Source of the DNA: Candidatus Moranbacteria bacterium UBA4824
GTDB taxonomy: Bacteria > Patescibacteriota > Minisyncoccia > Moranbacterales > UBA2206
Reading direction: 5' to 3'
DNA length: 26,476 nucleotides
NCBI GenBank assembly: GCA_002400405.1
Contig: DHFM01000028.1
Coordinates: 1 to 26,476 of the forward strand
Numbering within the stretch: the stretch's first letter is position 1; each line of letters starts with the position of its first letter. Shown piece by piece: positions 1 to 7,403 of the stretch. The translations under genes were made by a program, and so were the position numbers. The notes under the pieces were generated by a model. It was not told the DNA's origin and ran no database searches. It was given only the letters and a program-made list of their open reading frames with translations.

Positions 1-46
1 ACCTACTGTTTACAAAACAGTTGCTCTGCCATTGAGCTACTTCGGC
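1..46 (-). tRNA. tRNA-Thr (anticodon TGT), 5' part only
   Basis: On the minus strand, reading from 46 down to 1, the tRNA order is visible. There is a 7-nt acceptor strand GCCGAAG, then TA, a D-arm GCTC/GAGC with loop AATGGCA, and an anticodon stem ACTGT/ACAGT closing the 7-nt loop TTTGTAA. Loop positions 34-36 read TGT, which decodes the threonine codon ACA. The variable region AGGT is the last visible part; the T-arm and the 3' acceptor strand lie beyond the left edge. It sits 23 nt downstream of the TPR-protein gene in the same direction, so it may be co-transcribed and cut out of that transcript. Confidence 0.9.
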
Positions 47-69
47 ATATTTAATTTTAATTACTCCAA

Positions 70-741
70 TTATTTACTCAACATTCTTTCCAATTTTCGC
101 ATCTTGCTTCTAATACCAATATTTCTTGGGTTTAGTTTCAAAACTTGCTTGAAACATTCTTTGGAATAATTCCAATTTTCTATTTCAAAATAATATTCCC
201 CCAATCTTTCATATGCTTCAATGTCTTTTGGATTGACTGCGATTCTTTCTACTAATATTTTTTCTAAAATGTCTTTTTTTTCTACCTTGGATTCTAATTC
301 ATCCTCTTTTTCTTCCATTTTCGTACTTTCTAAAACCTCAGGGATTTCATCTTCTTTGGAAAATTTATTTTCTTCGATCAGCTCCAATGCTCGCACGACA
401 TGCTCTTCTTCTCGCGCTTTTCTTTTATTTCTAATTGATTCCCCCCAATTGGTAAATATATTCTCCATTTTTAAAAAAAATACTTTCAATTTCTTGGTTG
501 TTTTTTCTAAAAATAGAAGTGTCTTATGATTTAAGTCTCTATGCTCCTCATTATTTTTTTTTCTCAATATTGACCAAATACTTTTTCTAGAGATAGCTAC
601 TCCTTCTTTGTTTTTTTCATCTTCCCGATCTAGCTTAGCTACTTCTGGCGCCTTTTTCACTAAAAAAACAATGATGCCGACGAGGCTAATCACGATGAGT
701 ACTGGAGGGATAATTGTATACAATATAGCATTAATTCGCAT
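70..741 (-). CDS. Single-pass membrane protein with C-terminal TPR repeat
   Basis: This 223-residue protein has one N-terminal hydrophobic segment (about residues 7-28, IIPPVLIVISLVGIIVFLV). A basic stretch VKK follows, and then a long highly charged, Lys/Glu-rich, probably helical or coiled region (30-155). The C-terminus, about 158-207, matches a tetratricopeptide repeat: NPKDIEAYERLGEYYFE, a turn, then ECFKQVLKLNPRN. TPRs bind other proteins, so an anchored scaffold role is plausible, but the partner is unknown. The gene starts 3 nt after ricT ends, so the two are very probably one transcript. The basic side next to the membrane segment suggests that most of the protein is cytoplasmic. No enzymatic motif is visible. 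Confidence 0.75.
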   Translation of the reverse strand: MRINAILYTIIPPVLIVISLVGIIVFLVKKAPEVAKLDREDEKNKEGVAISRKSIWSILRKKNNEEHRDLNHKTLLFLEKTTKKLKVFFLKMENIFTNWGESIRNKRKAREEEHVVRALELIEENKFSKEDEIPEVLESTKMEEKEDELESKVEKKDILEKILVERIAVNPKDIEAYERLGEYYFEIENWNYSKECFKQVLKLNPRNIGIRSKMRKLERMLSK

Positions 742-744
742 ATT

Positions 745-1521
745 TTATTTTATATCTTCTTTTTTTATAGCTACATATTTTCCACTTTCCAATTTTATCT
801 TTATCTCTTGAGCCATCGCATTTATTTCCACCACCGTTCCTCGGCCTTCCTTAGTGTTCACAACACTGTAGAGTTCTGGCATTCCTTCCAAAAGGATTCG
901 GTATTGATCGGCTTCATAAGCTAAGCAACACATCAGTCTCCCGCAAAGGCCAGAAATTCTTTCCGTTCCACGATGGGCAATTTGCTGAACTCTCGCCATA
1001 TCAGTAGTAATACTCGGAATACTTCCTGGAAAATTAACACAACAGAATTCGCGCCCGCATATCCCATAGCCTCCTAATTTTCTGGCTTCATCGCGAGAAC
1101 CAATCTGTTGCATTCTGATTGATTTCTTAAAATCTTTGGAAAGGATTTTGACTAATTCGCGAAAATCTACTCGACCATCAGCTGTAAAAACAAAAATAAC
1201 CTGTTTTCCGTCTAAGCTTATTCTAGCATCAATCACTTTCATCAACAATTGACTTTCTTTGGTTTCTTTTTTGCATCTATCCAACAGAATATCTTTTTCT
1301 TTTTCATATTTTTCATAAGTTTCGCTATCTCGTTTAGTCGCTTTTCTGACTACTTCATCTATTGAATCATCCTTAGTTTTAACATCAATTTCCAAAACTA
1401 TTCCAAGCTCATTCCCATTTTCCATCGGAACAATAACCTTGTCATCTTTTTTCAGTTCAATATTGCTTCTATAAACCTTAGGATTTTCCCAAGAATATAC
1501 AGAGACTAAAACATTAGACAT
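745..1521 (-). CDS. ricT: PSP1-domain protein, RicT/YaaT-like
   Basis: The 258-residue protein matches the PSP1 C-terminal domain family that includes Bacillus RicT (YaaT). Diagnostic features are two cysteine clusters, CGREFCC (Cys155, 160, 161) and CGRLMCC (Cys193, 198, 199), separated by an MARVQQIAHRG-type segment. In Bacillus the RicA-RicF-RicT complex carries [4Fe-4S] clusters and stimulates RNase Y-dependent mRNA maturation. No RicA or RicF homologue is visible here, so the partner set is unknown. The N-terminal third is charged and helical, and the final part is a short beta-rich tail. The gene lies downstream of tsf, separated by a repeat-rich spacer, and abuts the TPR gene. Family assignment is firm; the exact role in this organism is inferred. 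Confidence 0.85.
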   Translation of the reverse strand: MSNVLVSVYSWENPKVYRSNIELKKDDKVIVPMENGNELGIVLEIDVKTKDDSIDEVVRKATKRDSETYEKYEKEKDILLDRCKKETKESQLLMKVIDARISLDGKQVIFVFTADGRVDFRELVKILSKDFKKSIRMQQIGSRDEARKLGGYGICGREFCCVNFPGSIPSITTDMARVQQIAHRGTERISGLCGRLMCCLAYEADQYRILLEGMPELYSVVNTKEGRGTVVEINAMAQEIKIKLESGKYVAIKKEDIK

Positions 1522-1528
1522 AATACTT

Positions 1529-1604
1529 CACAGAAATCTCACAGAACCCCACAGAACGACACAAAAAGTTCTGTGTTATTCTGCTGTTTCTGTGTTTTTC
1601 TGTT
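1529..1604. repeat. Intergenic hairpin of CACAGAA tandem units
   Basis: The ricT-tsf spacer is one imperfect inverted repeat. The left arm (1529-1563) has three CACAGAA units about 11 nt apart and ends in CAGAACGACACA. The right arm (1569-1604) carries the complementary TTCTGTG words. The right arm closely resembles the one in the rpoA-rpsD spacer (6183-6262), so the two are members of one family. It contains no ORF. Confidence 0.8.
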
Positions 1605-1605
1605 A

Positions 1606-2184
1606 TTACAGCTCTATCCGATAGAATTTTCCTACTTGAATATTTTCTCCAATTTTTCCAATTTTTTCTTTTACTAAATCATCTATGGTTTGCTCTGGAT
1701 TTTTAACATACGCTTGTTTCATAAGCGACAATTCCTCGCGAAATTTTTTTTCTTTTCCGGCTAAAATATTTGCCATCAAATTCTCTGGCTTTCCTTCATT
1801 TTTCAATTGTTCGATCCAAATTTCTTTTTCTTTATCCACAATTTCTTGCGAAACATCTTCCGGTTTGATGTATTTTGGATTCATAGCGGTGATATGCATA
1901 GCAATATCCTCCGCTAATTTTTTAAATTCTTCATTCCTCGCCACAAAATCAGTTTCGCAAAGAAGCTTAACGATTGCGCCTACTCTACTATTGGAATGAA
2001 TATAGCTCACCACAACACCCTCCTGTGTTGATCTCTCGGATTTTTTTGAAGCTTTTTCTTGGCCACGTTTGCGAATTATTTCAATCGCTTTCGCTTCATC
2101 GCCATTGGCTTCTTCCAAGGCCTTTTTTATATCCACCATTCCTGCTCCAGTTTGTTCTCGTAATTTTTTTATTTTGTCTAGCAT
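1606..2184 (-). CDS. tsf: Elongation factor Ts
   Basis: EF-Ts is the guanine-nucleotide exchange factor that recycles EF-Tu-GDP. The 192-residue product begins with the UBA-like domain (LDKIKKLREQTGAGMVDIKK, residues 2-21). The hallmark CETDFVARNEEF segment at about 76-87 contacts the EF-Tu nucleotide site, and a shortened core follows. It is about 90 residues shorter than the 283-residue E. coli protein, which has two core subdomains; such short forms occur in several bacterial lineages. The gene follows rpsB in the classic rpsB-tsf order, separated by a spacer with an 18-bp inverted repeat. It is presumably transcribed from the rpsB promoter. Confidence 0.97.
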   Translation of the reverse strand: MLDKIKKLREQTGAGMVDIKKALEEANGDEAKAIEIIRKRGQEKASKKSERSTQEGVVVSYIHSNSRVGAIVKLLCETDFVARNEEFKKLAEDIAMHITAMNPKYIKPEDVSQEIVDKEKEIWIEQLKNEGKPENLMANILAGKEKKFREELSLMKQAYVKNPEQTIDDLVKEKIGKIGENIQVGKFYRIEL

Positions 2185-2223
2185 GCTCTTTTGTCTACGA
2201 GTGATAACGAGTAGCTACAAAAT

Positions 2224-2343
2224 AGCATCCCGCACCAATTCGCAAATTAATTTTTCTATTAATTAAAAACTTAAGCCGTAGGCGACAACGCACATAAATC
2301 TTTCCGTAAAATAAATCTTGGTTGGAATTTGGTGCGGGATAGC
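2224..2343. repeat. rpsB-tsf spacer bounded by an inverted repeat
   Basis: The arms are AGCATCCCGCACCAATTC (2224-2241) and GAATTTGGTGCGGGATAGC (2325-2343). They are complementary apart from one extra T and a slipped end, and they enclose about 80 nt of AT-rich DNA that contains a smaller TTAAT/ATTAA hairpin. Unlike most spacers here, the arms are GC-containing and not obviously tandem. It could act as an intra-operon attenuator or a processing stem. Confidence 0.7.
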
Positions 2344-2350
2344 CACGCTT

Positions 2351-3166
2351 TTAACTAATTACTTTTTCTTCAATAATTGATTTTTCTTTTTTCTCTTTTC
2401 CTTCCAAAACTGCTTTTACGATATAGGCTAGCATTAATTTCAAAGATGAAACAGCGTCTTCGTTGGCTGGAATTGGATAATCCACATCTGTTGGATCAAT
2501 ATTGGTGTCCACCAAAGCGATAACTGGAATGCCTTTGTTCTTGGCTTCTTTCAACGCAATATTATCTTCCATCACCGAAGCAATAAAAATAGCACCAGGC
2601 AACTTTATCATTTCTTTTATCCCACCCATTTTACTTTCTAATCTTTCCAATTCTTCCACTTTTTTCATTTGTTCAAACTTGGTGTATTTAGCATATTCGC
2701 CTTTTTGTTTTTTTTCTAACCCCTCGCGCAGATATCTGGTGCGACCGGAAATTACTGGAAAATTAGTGAAAGTTCCACCCAACCATCTTTCTGTGACGCT
2801 TGGCATACCACATTTCTTGGCAGCCGATTCTACTATTTTTTTAGCTTGTTTTTTTGTTCCAACAAAAAGTATTTCTTGATTTTCGCTAATTACTTTAGAA
2901 ATAAAATTCATGGCTTCTTCGAGTCTTTCCTTAGTTTTTTCCAAATTCAAGATATTAATATTATCTTTAGTTGCAAAGATAAATTTATTCATCTTTGGAC
3001 TCTTCCTTGATTTGTGATGTCCAAAGTGAACACCACTCTTAAACATTTCTTCAAGTGTCACTTCCAATTTAGAAAAATCTAAATCAGAGAAACAATCAAC
3101 TACCGGCTGTTTAGCTGGAGCTTTTTGATCAACCGTTACGGCTGATTCTTTCTTATTTTCTTCCAT
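2351..3166 (-). CDS. rpsB: Ribosomal protein uS2
   Basis: Small-subunit protein S2, which binds the 30S neck and is needed for bS1 docking where bS1 exists. The 271-residue product contains the S2 signature segments LEEMFKSGVHFGH (about 38-50), FVGTKKQAKKIVESAA, ERWLGGTFTNF and PVIALVDTNIDPTDVDYPIPAN. A 37-residue N-terminal extension rich in Lys, Glu and Ala precedes the normal start, and a charged tail follows. The minus-strand sequence before the ATG reads TTAAGGAAAAAAACA, giving a plausible AAGGA ribosome-binding site. It is the first gene of the rpsB-tsf-ricT-TPR transcript, with a consensus promoter about 140 nt upstream and a structured leader. Confidence 0.97.
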   Translation of the reverse strand: MEENKKESAVTVDQKAPAKQPVVDCFSDLDFSKLEVTLEEMFKSGVHFGHHKSRKSPKMNKFIFATKDNINILNLEKTKERLEEAMNFISKVISENQEILFVGTKKQAKKIVESAAKKCGMPSVTERWLGGTFTNFPVISGRTRYLREGLEKKQKGEYAKYTKFEQMKKVEELERLESKMGGIKEMIKLPGAIFIASVMEDNIALKEAKNKGIPVIALVDTNIDPTDVDYPIPANEDAVSSLKLMLAYIVKAVLEGKEKKEKSIIEEKVIS

Positions 3167-3220
3167 TGTTTTTTTCCTTAATTAATTATCTCCGCTACCC
3201 TCTCTTGGCTTACTAAAAAG

Positions 3221-3262
3221 CTGGACTCCTAAAATCCCTTTTGGGATCAGGACGGAATCCAG
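3221..3262 (-). promoter_or_regulatory. Hairpin in the rpsB leader
   Basis: The untranslated leader between the promoter and rpsB folds on the minus strand as nested short stems: CTGGA/TCCAG, then TCCT/AGGA, then ATCCC/GGGAT around an AAAA loop. It has no U-tract, so it is not an obvious terminator. It could be an autoregulatory S2-binding structure or a decayed palindromic element; the CTGGATTCC word resembles the element inside pheT. Confidence 0.45.
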
Positions 3263-3310
3263 AGAAAGTATGTGTTTTAGCCGTCCTATATCAAATAAAA
3301 CGACTTATCT

Positions 3311-3339
3311 AATATACCACCCGCCTCACCCCTTGTCAA
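3311..3339 (-). promoter_or_regulatory. rpsB operon promoter
   Basis: Minus strand: -35 TTGACA (3339-3334), a 17-nt spacer, and -10 TATATT (3316-3311). This is near-consensus sigma-70 type. The predicted start near 3304 gives a leader of about 140 nt. Its -35 box overlaps the -35 of the rightward rpmE promoter. Confidence 0.8.
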
Positions 3340-3361
3340 TTCTCAAAGGCTGTGCTAAATT
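3333..3361 (+). promoter_or_regulatory. rpmE promoter, overlapping the rpsB promoter
   Basis: Plus strand: -35 TTGTCA (3333-3338), a 17-nt spacer, and -10 TAAATT (3356-3361). It shares five bases of its -35 box with the divergent rpsB -35, so two polymerases cannot bind at once. The predicted leader to rpmE is about 29 nt. Confidence 0.6.
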
Positions 3362-3396
3362 ATCTTAGTATAAACAACTAAAACCTGCTTAACTTT

Positions 3397-3690
3397 ATGA
3401 AGAAAAACATCCATCCTAAGTACTACTCAGACGCAAAAATAACCTGTTCTTGCGGAAATGTGATTGAAACTGGTTCAACCGTGCCAGAAATGAAAATTGA
3501 AATTTGTGGTGCTTGCCATCCACTTTACACTGGAAAAAAGAAAGAAATGAGTGCCACCGGACGAGTTGATCGTTTCAAAAAATTAACCGAAAAAGCTGCG
3601 GTTAAGAAATCAACAGCTACCAAGAAAAAAGAAAGGCCAGCAAAGACCAAAGCCGAAATTAAGAAAGTAGTCTCTAAGAAGAAAAAGTAA
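3397..3690 (+). CDS. rpmE: Ribosomal protein bL31 (zinc form)
   Basis: Large-subunit protein L31, which bridges the subunits near the central protuberance. Residues 1-65 contain the L31 core: MKKNIHPKYY, a Cys pair CSC (17 and 19), ICGACHPLYTGKK (Cys37, Cys40) and GRVDRFKK. The four cysteines indicate the zinc-binding form. A Lys/Ala-rich tail of about 30 residues follows the core, which is longer than the usual 66-70-residue protein. It is the only clear rightward gene in the window. It is monocistronic, with its own promoter overlapping that of rpsB and a strong terminator 21 nt after its stop. Confidence 0.97.
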   Translation: MKKNIHPKYYSDAKITCSCGNVIETGSTVPEMKIEICGACHPLYTGKKKEMSATGRVDRFKKLTEKAAVKKSTATKKKERPAKTKAEIKKVVSKKKK

Positions 3691-3710
3691 TCTAGAATTA
3701 AAAAAGAGTT

Positions 3711-3743
3711 AAAAATCACCCTGATTGCATGGGGTGATTTTTT
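3711..3743 (+). terminator. rpmE rho-independent terminator
   Basis: Stem AAAATCACCC / GGGTGATTTT around a loop of about 10 nt, ending in a T-run on the plus strand. It lies just past the rpmE stop, in the gap between the convergent rpmE and rpsI genes. Confidence 0.85.
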
Positions 3744-3748
3744 GACAT

Positions 3749-3780
3749 AAAAAAAAGAAACGGACATATAGCCCGTTTCC
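3749..3780 (-). terminator. Terminator of the alpha/rpsI operon
   Basis: On the minus strand, GGAAACGG and CCGTTTC pair around a small loop and are followed by eight T residues. It is 27 nt past the rpsI stop and faces the rpmE terminator. Confidence 0.85.
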
Positions 3781-3806
3781 GCAAAATACATTTTTTTATA
3801 ATAATA

Positions 3807-4304
3807 CTAGCGCTTCGCCCACTGTGGAGCTTTACGAGCTTTTTTAAGGCCGAATTTCTTGCGTTCCACTTCTCGCGGATCACGAGTTAGATATTTTTCT
3901 CCCTTCAAAGCCTTTTTTAAATCTTTGTTGAAAAGCACAAGTGCTCTAGCAATTCCAAGTTTCACCGCATCAGCTTGCGCGCTTATCCCTCCGCCATAAA
4001 CTTTTGCTTCTACGCTAAATTTTGCACCCTCACCGGCCAAAGCCAAAGGAGCTTTTGTCAAATCTCGCCAACGACTAACCGGAAAATATTCTTCAAATTT
4101 CTTTTCGTTTATCGTGAGTGTATTTTGAGCAATGTCAGACGGAAAAATCTTCACTCTAGCAATAGCAGTTTTTCTTCTGCCGACAGCATAAAAATAAGGT
4201 CCCTTCTTAGCAACTTCCCCGCCTGCAACGTTATGCGTAGCATTTCGGGCAGGCTTTTTTTCGACTATCTTATCTTCTTTTTTTACAATTTTCTTTGTTG
4301 GCAT
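3807..4304 (-). CDS. rpsI: Ribosomal protein uS9
   Basis: Small-subunit protein S9, whose C-terminal arginine-bearing tail reaches the P-site tRNA. The conserved YAVGRRKTAIARVKIF start of the fold is at about residues 38-53. The protein closes with KKFGLKKARKAPQWAKR, the typical KxxKR-like tail. The 165-residue length includes an N-terminal extension of about 35 residues rich in Lys, Glu and Ala. It is the last gene of the leftward alpha-operon block, 19 nt after rplM in the standard rplM-rpsI order, and is followed by a terminator. Confidence 0.97.
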   Translation of the reverse strand: MPTKKIVKKEDKIVEKKPARNATHNVAGGEVAKKGPYFYAVGRRKTAIARVKIFPSDIAQNTLTINEKKFEEYFPVSRWRDLTKAPLALAGEGAKFSVEAKVYGGGISAQADAVKLGIARALVLFNKDLKKALKGEKYLTRDPREVERKKFGLKKARKAPQWAKR

Positions 4305-4323
4305 AATATTTTTTCTCTACTAA

Positions 4324-4710
4324 TTACGAAATCTTGTGTTCGTGCTTATCATCTTTATATATCAAAAGTCTCTTTATCATTAAATCTCTCAATTTATTCT
4401 TTGACAACATTCCATAAACTGCCATCTTGATGACTTCCCGAGAATCTTTTACTATTTGATCCTTGAGTTTCACACTTCTAATTCCGCCTGGGTATCCACT
4501 ATAGTGATGATAAAGCTTTCCATCCAGCTTGTTGCCAGTCACTTGCAAATTATCAGAATTTATAACTACCGCGAAATCACCACCATCAATATTGGGAGTA
4601 AAATCAACTTTATTTTTACCCCGAAGAACTGTGGCAATTTTAGTTGCCATCCTGCCAAGATTTTCTTTTTTTGCATCAAATAAATGATATTTTCTGTTGA
4701 TTGTTTTCAT
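4324..4710 (-). CDS. rplM: Ribosomal protein uL13
   Basis: Large-subunit assembly protein L13. Recognisable segments are YHLFDAKKENLGRMAT near the N-terminus, GKNKVDFTPNIDGGDFAVVIN (about 31-51), YHHYSGYPGGIRS and the AVYGMLSKNKLRDLMIKRLLIYKDDKHEH end. At 128 residues it is slightly shorter than E. coli L13 (142). Only 2 nt separate it from rplQ, so translation is probably coupled. No tail or insertion is seen. Confidence 0.97.
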   Translation of the reverse strand: MKTINRKYHLFDAKKENLGRMATKIATVLRGKNKVDFTPNIDGGDFAVVINSDNLQVTGNKLDGKLYHHYSGYPGGIRSVKLKDQIVKDSREVIKMAVYGMLSKNKLRDLMIKRLLIYKDDKHEHKIS

Positions 4711-4712
4711 AA

Positions 4713-5075
4713 TTATATAAATTCAATTACTGCAATTCTTGCTCCATCGCTTTTTCTTGGAGCTAATTTTATCACTCTAGTATAACCACAATTTTTCTTT
4801 TCGAATTTTTTCAAAAATTCTCCCGTGATTTTCTTGATAGCAACTTCAGGGATATATTTGACTAAGTCTCTTCTCACACTCAGCTTTTTCTTTTCATCAT
4901 TTCCGAGTTTAGCTTTGTTGATCACCTTGTCAATTCTAGCTTTTAGCTCTTTGGCCTTAGCTTCAGTCGTTTGAATTTTTTCTCGCAAAATCAAACTACC
5001 CAGCATTGTTCTATACATTGCCTTTCGCTGGCCTGCCGTTCTGCCAAATTCTTTTGTTTTATTCTTGTGTTGCAT
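4713..5075 (-). CDS. rplQ: Ribosomal protein bL17
   Basis: Large-subunit protein L17, located near the polypeptide exit tunnel. The 120-residue product shows the family pattern. An N-terminal EFGRTAGQRKAMYRTMLGSL comes first (standard: LGRTxxHRxAMxRNL), then the REKIQTTEAKAKELK helix, and CGYTRVIKLAPRKSDGARIAVIEFI at the C-terminus. It follows rpoA as in the classic alpha operon, but a 137-nt repeat-rich spacer with a perfect 17-bp inverted repeat separates them. Confidence 0.97.
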   Translation of the reverse strand: MQHKNKTKEFGRTAGQRKAMYRTMLGSLILREKIQTTEAKAKELKARIDKVINKAKLGNDEKKKLSVRRDLVKYIPEVAIKKITGEFLKKFEKKNCGYTRVIKLAPRKSDGARIAVIEFI

Positions 5076-5084
5076 GAGTGTAAA

Positions 5085-5196
5085 CCTTACGAATTACGAA
5101 TTTTTACGAATATACTAATTTGAACTGAATAATTTTCTACTGGTTTATTAAATTATTCGTATTTCGTACATTCGTACAGATTCGTAATTCGTAAGG
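5085..5196. repeat. rpoA-rplQ spacer, TTACGAA-word inverted repeat
   Basis: CCTTACGAATTACGAAT (5085-5101) is exactly complementary to ATTCGTAATTCGTAAGG (5180-5196). Both arms extend inward with further TACGAAT / ATTCGTA units, so each arm is a short tandem array. About 50 nt of AT-rich DNA lies between them. The same word builds the rpsK-rpsM spacer (7404-7468). Confidence 0.85.
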
Positions 5197-5212
5197 ATAA
5201 AATCTAGTTAGT

Positions 5213-6178
5213 CTATTCTGCCTTCTTTAAATTTAGCCCGAAATCACCAATTGATTTTTTAATTTCCTTGACTCCTTTTGCTCCCATTCCATCCAAATTG
5301 ATAATTTCTTCTTCGTTTAATTTTATAATATCTCCAATGTTTTTTATCTTTGCTTTTTCCAAAACATTAACCGTTCTAGTGGAGAGACTTTTCAATTCAG
5401 TTATTTCAATTATTGTCGGATCTTTTTCTATTTTTTTCACTTCTGCTTCAACTTCTTTTTTTACTTCAACAACCGCTTCTTTTTCTTTGCCGGCTTTTTC
5501 AAACTCCTTAAGCACAGAAAATTGTTCCACTAGAATTTCTACTGATTTTAGAAAAGCTTCCTGCGGTTCAATGCTTCCATCTGTTGCTATTTCCAAAGTT
5601 ATTTTTTCAAAATCAGTTCGTTTTCCTACCCGCATATTGGAAATAGTGTAATTAACTCTTCGAATTGGAGTATAAATTGCATCTACTGCAATTACACCCA
5701 CTTCTTTTCTCTCCCGATCTTGTTGCTCTACTGGAATATAGCCAATTCCACTGGAAATTTCCATTTCCATTTCAATTTCACCCTTAGGACTAGTGATGGA
5801 AGCGATAAATGCCTCTCCATTGACCACTTCTACATTGGAAGAACATTCAATCATATCAGCTGTTATTTTCTTTTCACCCTTAACTTTCAAACTAACTTTC
5901 ACATTTTCCTCTCCATGAAGCTTGAATCTTACTTGTTTCAAATTTAGGATAATCTGGATAATATCTTCGGCTACATTTGGAATAGTGGAAAATTCATGAT
6001 TAACATTTTTTATCTTAACAGAAATGATGGCTGCTCCGGAAAGAGAAGATAAAAGCACTCTGCGAAGAGCGTTGCCCAATGTTGTTCCATATCCTGGATA
6101 GCAACCTTCGATTTCAAAGGTAGCCGTTTTCTTGTCCAAAGAAACATATTTAGGTTTTTGAGGAAGTGATATTTGCAT
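5213..6178 (-). CDS. rpoA: RNA polymerase subunit alpha
   Basis: The alpha subunit dimerises to start RNA polymerase assembly and contacts activators and UP elements. The N-terminal domain (about 1-230) carries the GYGTTLGNALRRVLLSSLSGAAI segment and later VGKRTDFEKITLEIATDGSIEPQEAF. A linker rich in Glu, Lys and Val (about 232-255) leads to the C-terminal helix-hairpin-helix domain, with LSTRTVNVLEKAKIKNIGDI and LDGMGAKGVKEIKKSI. Length (321) is near the 329 of E. coli. It is flanked on both sides by hairpin spacers, one of the TTACGAA type and one of the CAGAACGACACA type. Confidence 0.98.
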   Translation of the reverse strand: MQISLPQKPKYVSLDKKTATFEIEGCYPGYGTTLGNALRRVLLSSLSGAAIISVKIKNVNHEFSTIPNVAEDIIQIILNLKQVRFKLHGEENVKVSLKVKGEKKITADMIECSSNVEVVNGEAFIASITSPKGEIEMEMEISSGIGYIPVEQQDRERKEVGVIAVDAIYTPIRRVNYTISNMRVGKRTDFEKITLEIATDGSIEPQEAFLKSVEILVEQFSVLKEFEKAGKEKEAVVEVKKEVEAEVKKIEKDPTIIEITELKSLSTRTVNVLEKAKIKNIGDIIKLNEEEIINLDGMGAKGVKEIKKSIGDFGLNLKKAE

Positions 6179-6182
6179 ATAA

Positions 6183-6262
6183 TTTTCAGAACGACACAGA
6201 ATTTTTCAGAACGACACAGAATTTTTTCCGTGTTATTCTGTTGTATTCTGTATTTTTCTGTT
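6183..6262. repeat. rpsD-rpoA spacer, CAGAACGACACAGAA repeat
   Basis: The left arm is a perfect 20-nt tandem duplication containing TTTTCAGAACGACACAGAAT (starting at 6183 and 6203). The right arm is made of GTGTTATTCTG, GTATTCTG and TTTTTCTGTTATT words that pair with it. The right arm is close to identical in plan and sequence to that of the ricT-tsf spacer at 1569-1604. Confidence 0.85.
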
Positions 6263-6270
6263 ATTTTAAT

Positions 6271-6903
6271 TTATCGAGAATAATATTCCACTATAATTTG
6301 GGCGTCAACATTTACCCCGATATCCATTCTTTGTGGTTGCCCTGTGACTTTTCCTTCTTTTTTATTAGCATCAAAACTTATCCAAGCGGGAAAATCTTTC
6401 TTGTTTTTCAAAGTCTGCTCCAAGTTTTTGAAATAATTTCTTTCTGTCTTAGCTGTATTTAGTCCAATAGTTTGACCGACTTTAGTTTCATATGACGGAA
6501 TGGTAACCTTTTTTCCTTCCACACTAATGAGTCCATGATTAACTAATTGACGAGCGCCAGATCGAGAACTGGCCAAGCCCATTCGGTACACTACATTATC
6601 CAATCTCATTTCCAAACGAGCCAAAAGCAAATCGCCTGTAATTCCTTTTTTGCCTTTCACTTCTTCGAAATGTTTTCTAAATTGTCTTTCTAAAACTCCA
6701 TACATTCTTCTGATTTTTTGCTTTGTCGCAAGTTGCATTCCATATTCACTAAGTCCACGCTTTATTTTCTTGCCATGAACTCCCGGCGCATAAGCCCGTT
6801 TTACCATAGCGCATTTTGGTCCATTACACCTGTCGCCTTTAATAAAAAGCTTTTCTCCAGCTCTTCTGCATTTTCTGCATTTTGCTTGTGTATCTCGTGC
6901 CAT
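6271..6903 (-). CDS. rpsD: Ribosomal protein uS4 (zinc form)
   Basis: Primary 16S-binding assembly protein S4. Residues 1-45 contain a zinc-type cysteine set (Cys9, Cys12, Cys26, Cys31), the C+ form of S4. The S4 RNA-binding domain is at about 98-160, with RLDNVVYRMGLASSRSGARQ and LVNHGLISVEGKKVTIPS. The 210-residue length is usual. S4 represses alpha-operon translation in E. coli; no matching pseudoknot was identified here. It starts 5 nt after rpsK ends. Confidence 0.97.
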   Translation of the reverse strand: MARDTQAKCRKCRRAGEKLFIKGDRCNGPKCAMVKRAYAPGVHGKKIKRGLSEYGMQLATKQKIRRMYGVLERQFRKHFEEVKGKKGITGDLLLARLEMRLDNVVYRMGLASSRSGARQLVNHGLISVEGKKVTIPSYETKVGQTIGLNTAKTERNYFKNLEQTLKNKKDFPAWISFDANKKEGKVTGQPQRMDIGVNVDAQIIVEYYSR

Positions 6904-6908
6904 AAACT

Positions 6909-7379
6909 TTATATTCGTCTAGGTTTTTTCGCCCGACATCCATTATGTGGAACCGGGGTTACATCCTTGATTACTGTTAAATCAAATCCATTATTAGCTA
7001 AAGCTCGAATTGAAGCTTCTCTTCCACTTCCCACTCCCTTAACAAAAACTTCCAATTCTAATAGTCCATATTTTTTCACTTTTTCACTCACATTGGCAAC
7101 TACTTGAGTAGCGGCATATGGAGTAGCTTTTTTTGCTCCCTTAAAACCAAGCATCCCTGAACTTGCCCAGCCTAAAACTCCTCCCGTTAAATCAGCAATG
7201 CTCACCATAGTATTATTGTATGAACATTTCACCGTCGCTCGGCCCTTAGAAATTTGTCTTTTAGCCTTCTTGATTTTTTTCTTAGCTGTTTCTTCTTCAT
7301 TTTTTTCCACTTCCAAAACCTCAGTTTTTGTTTCTGGAGTTTTAACTTCTTCTTCTTTTTTAGTTACTTCTTCGGTCAT
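6909..7379 (-). CDS. rpsK: Ribosomal protein uS11
   Basis: Small-subunit platform protein S11. The core begins at about residue 45 (GRATVKCSYNNTMVSIADLTGG) and ends with VTPVPHNGCRAKKPRRI, the invariant tail of the family. A preceding extension of about 40 residues is made of Glu, Lys, Thr and Val repeats and is absent from E. coli S11 (129 residues). The ATG at the head of the extension is kept because the ORF is open and of normal base use. The extension is acidic first and basic next to the core. Confidence 0.96.
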   Translation of the reverse strand: MTEEVTKKEEEVKTPETKTEVLEVEKNEEETAKKKIKKAKRQISKGRATVKCSYNNTMVSIADLTGGVLGWASSGMLGFKGAKKATPYAATQVVANVSEKVKKYGLLELEVFVKGVGSGREASIRALANNGFDLTVIKDVTPVPHNGCRAKKPRRI

Positions 7380-7403
7380 AATTGTTTTATATAGTTATTT
7401 CAT

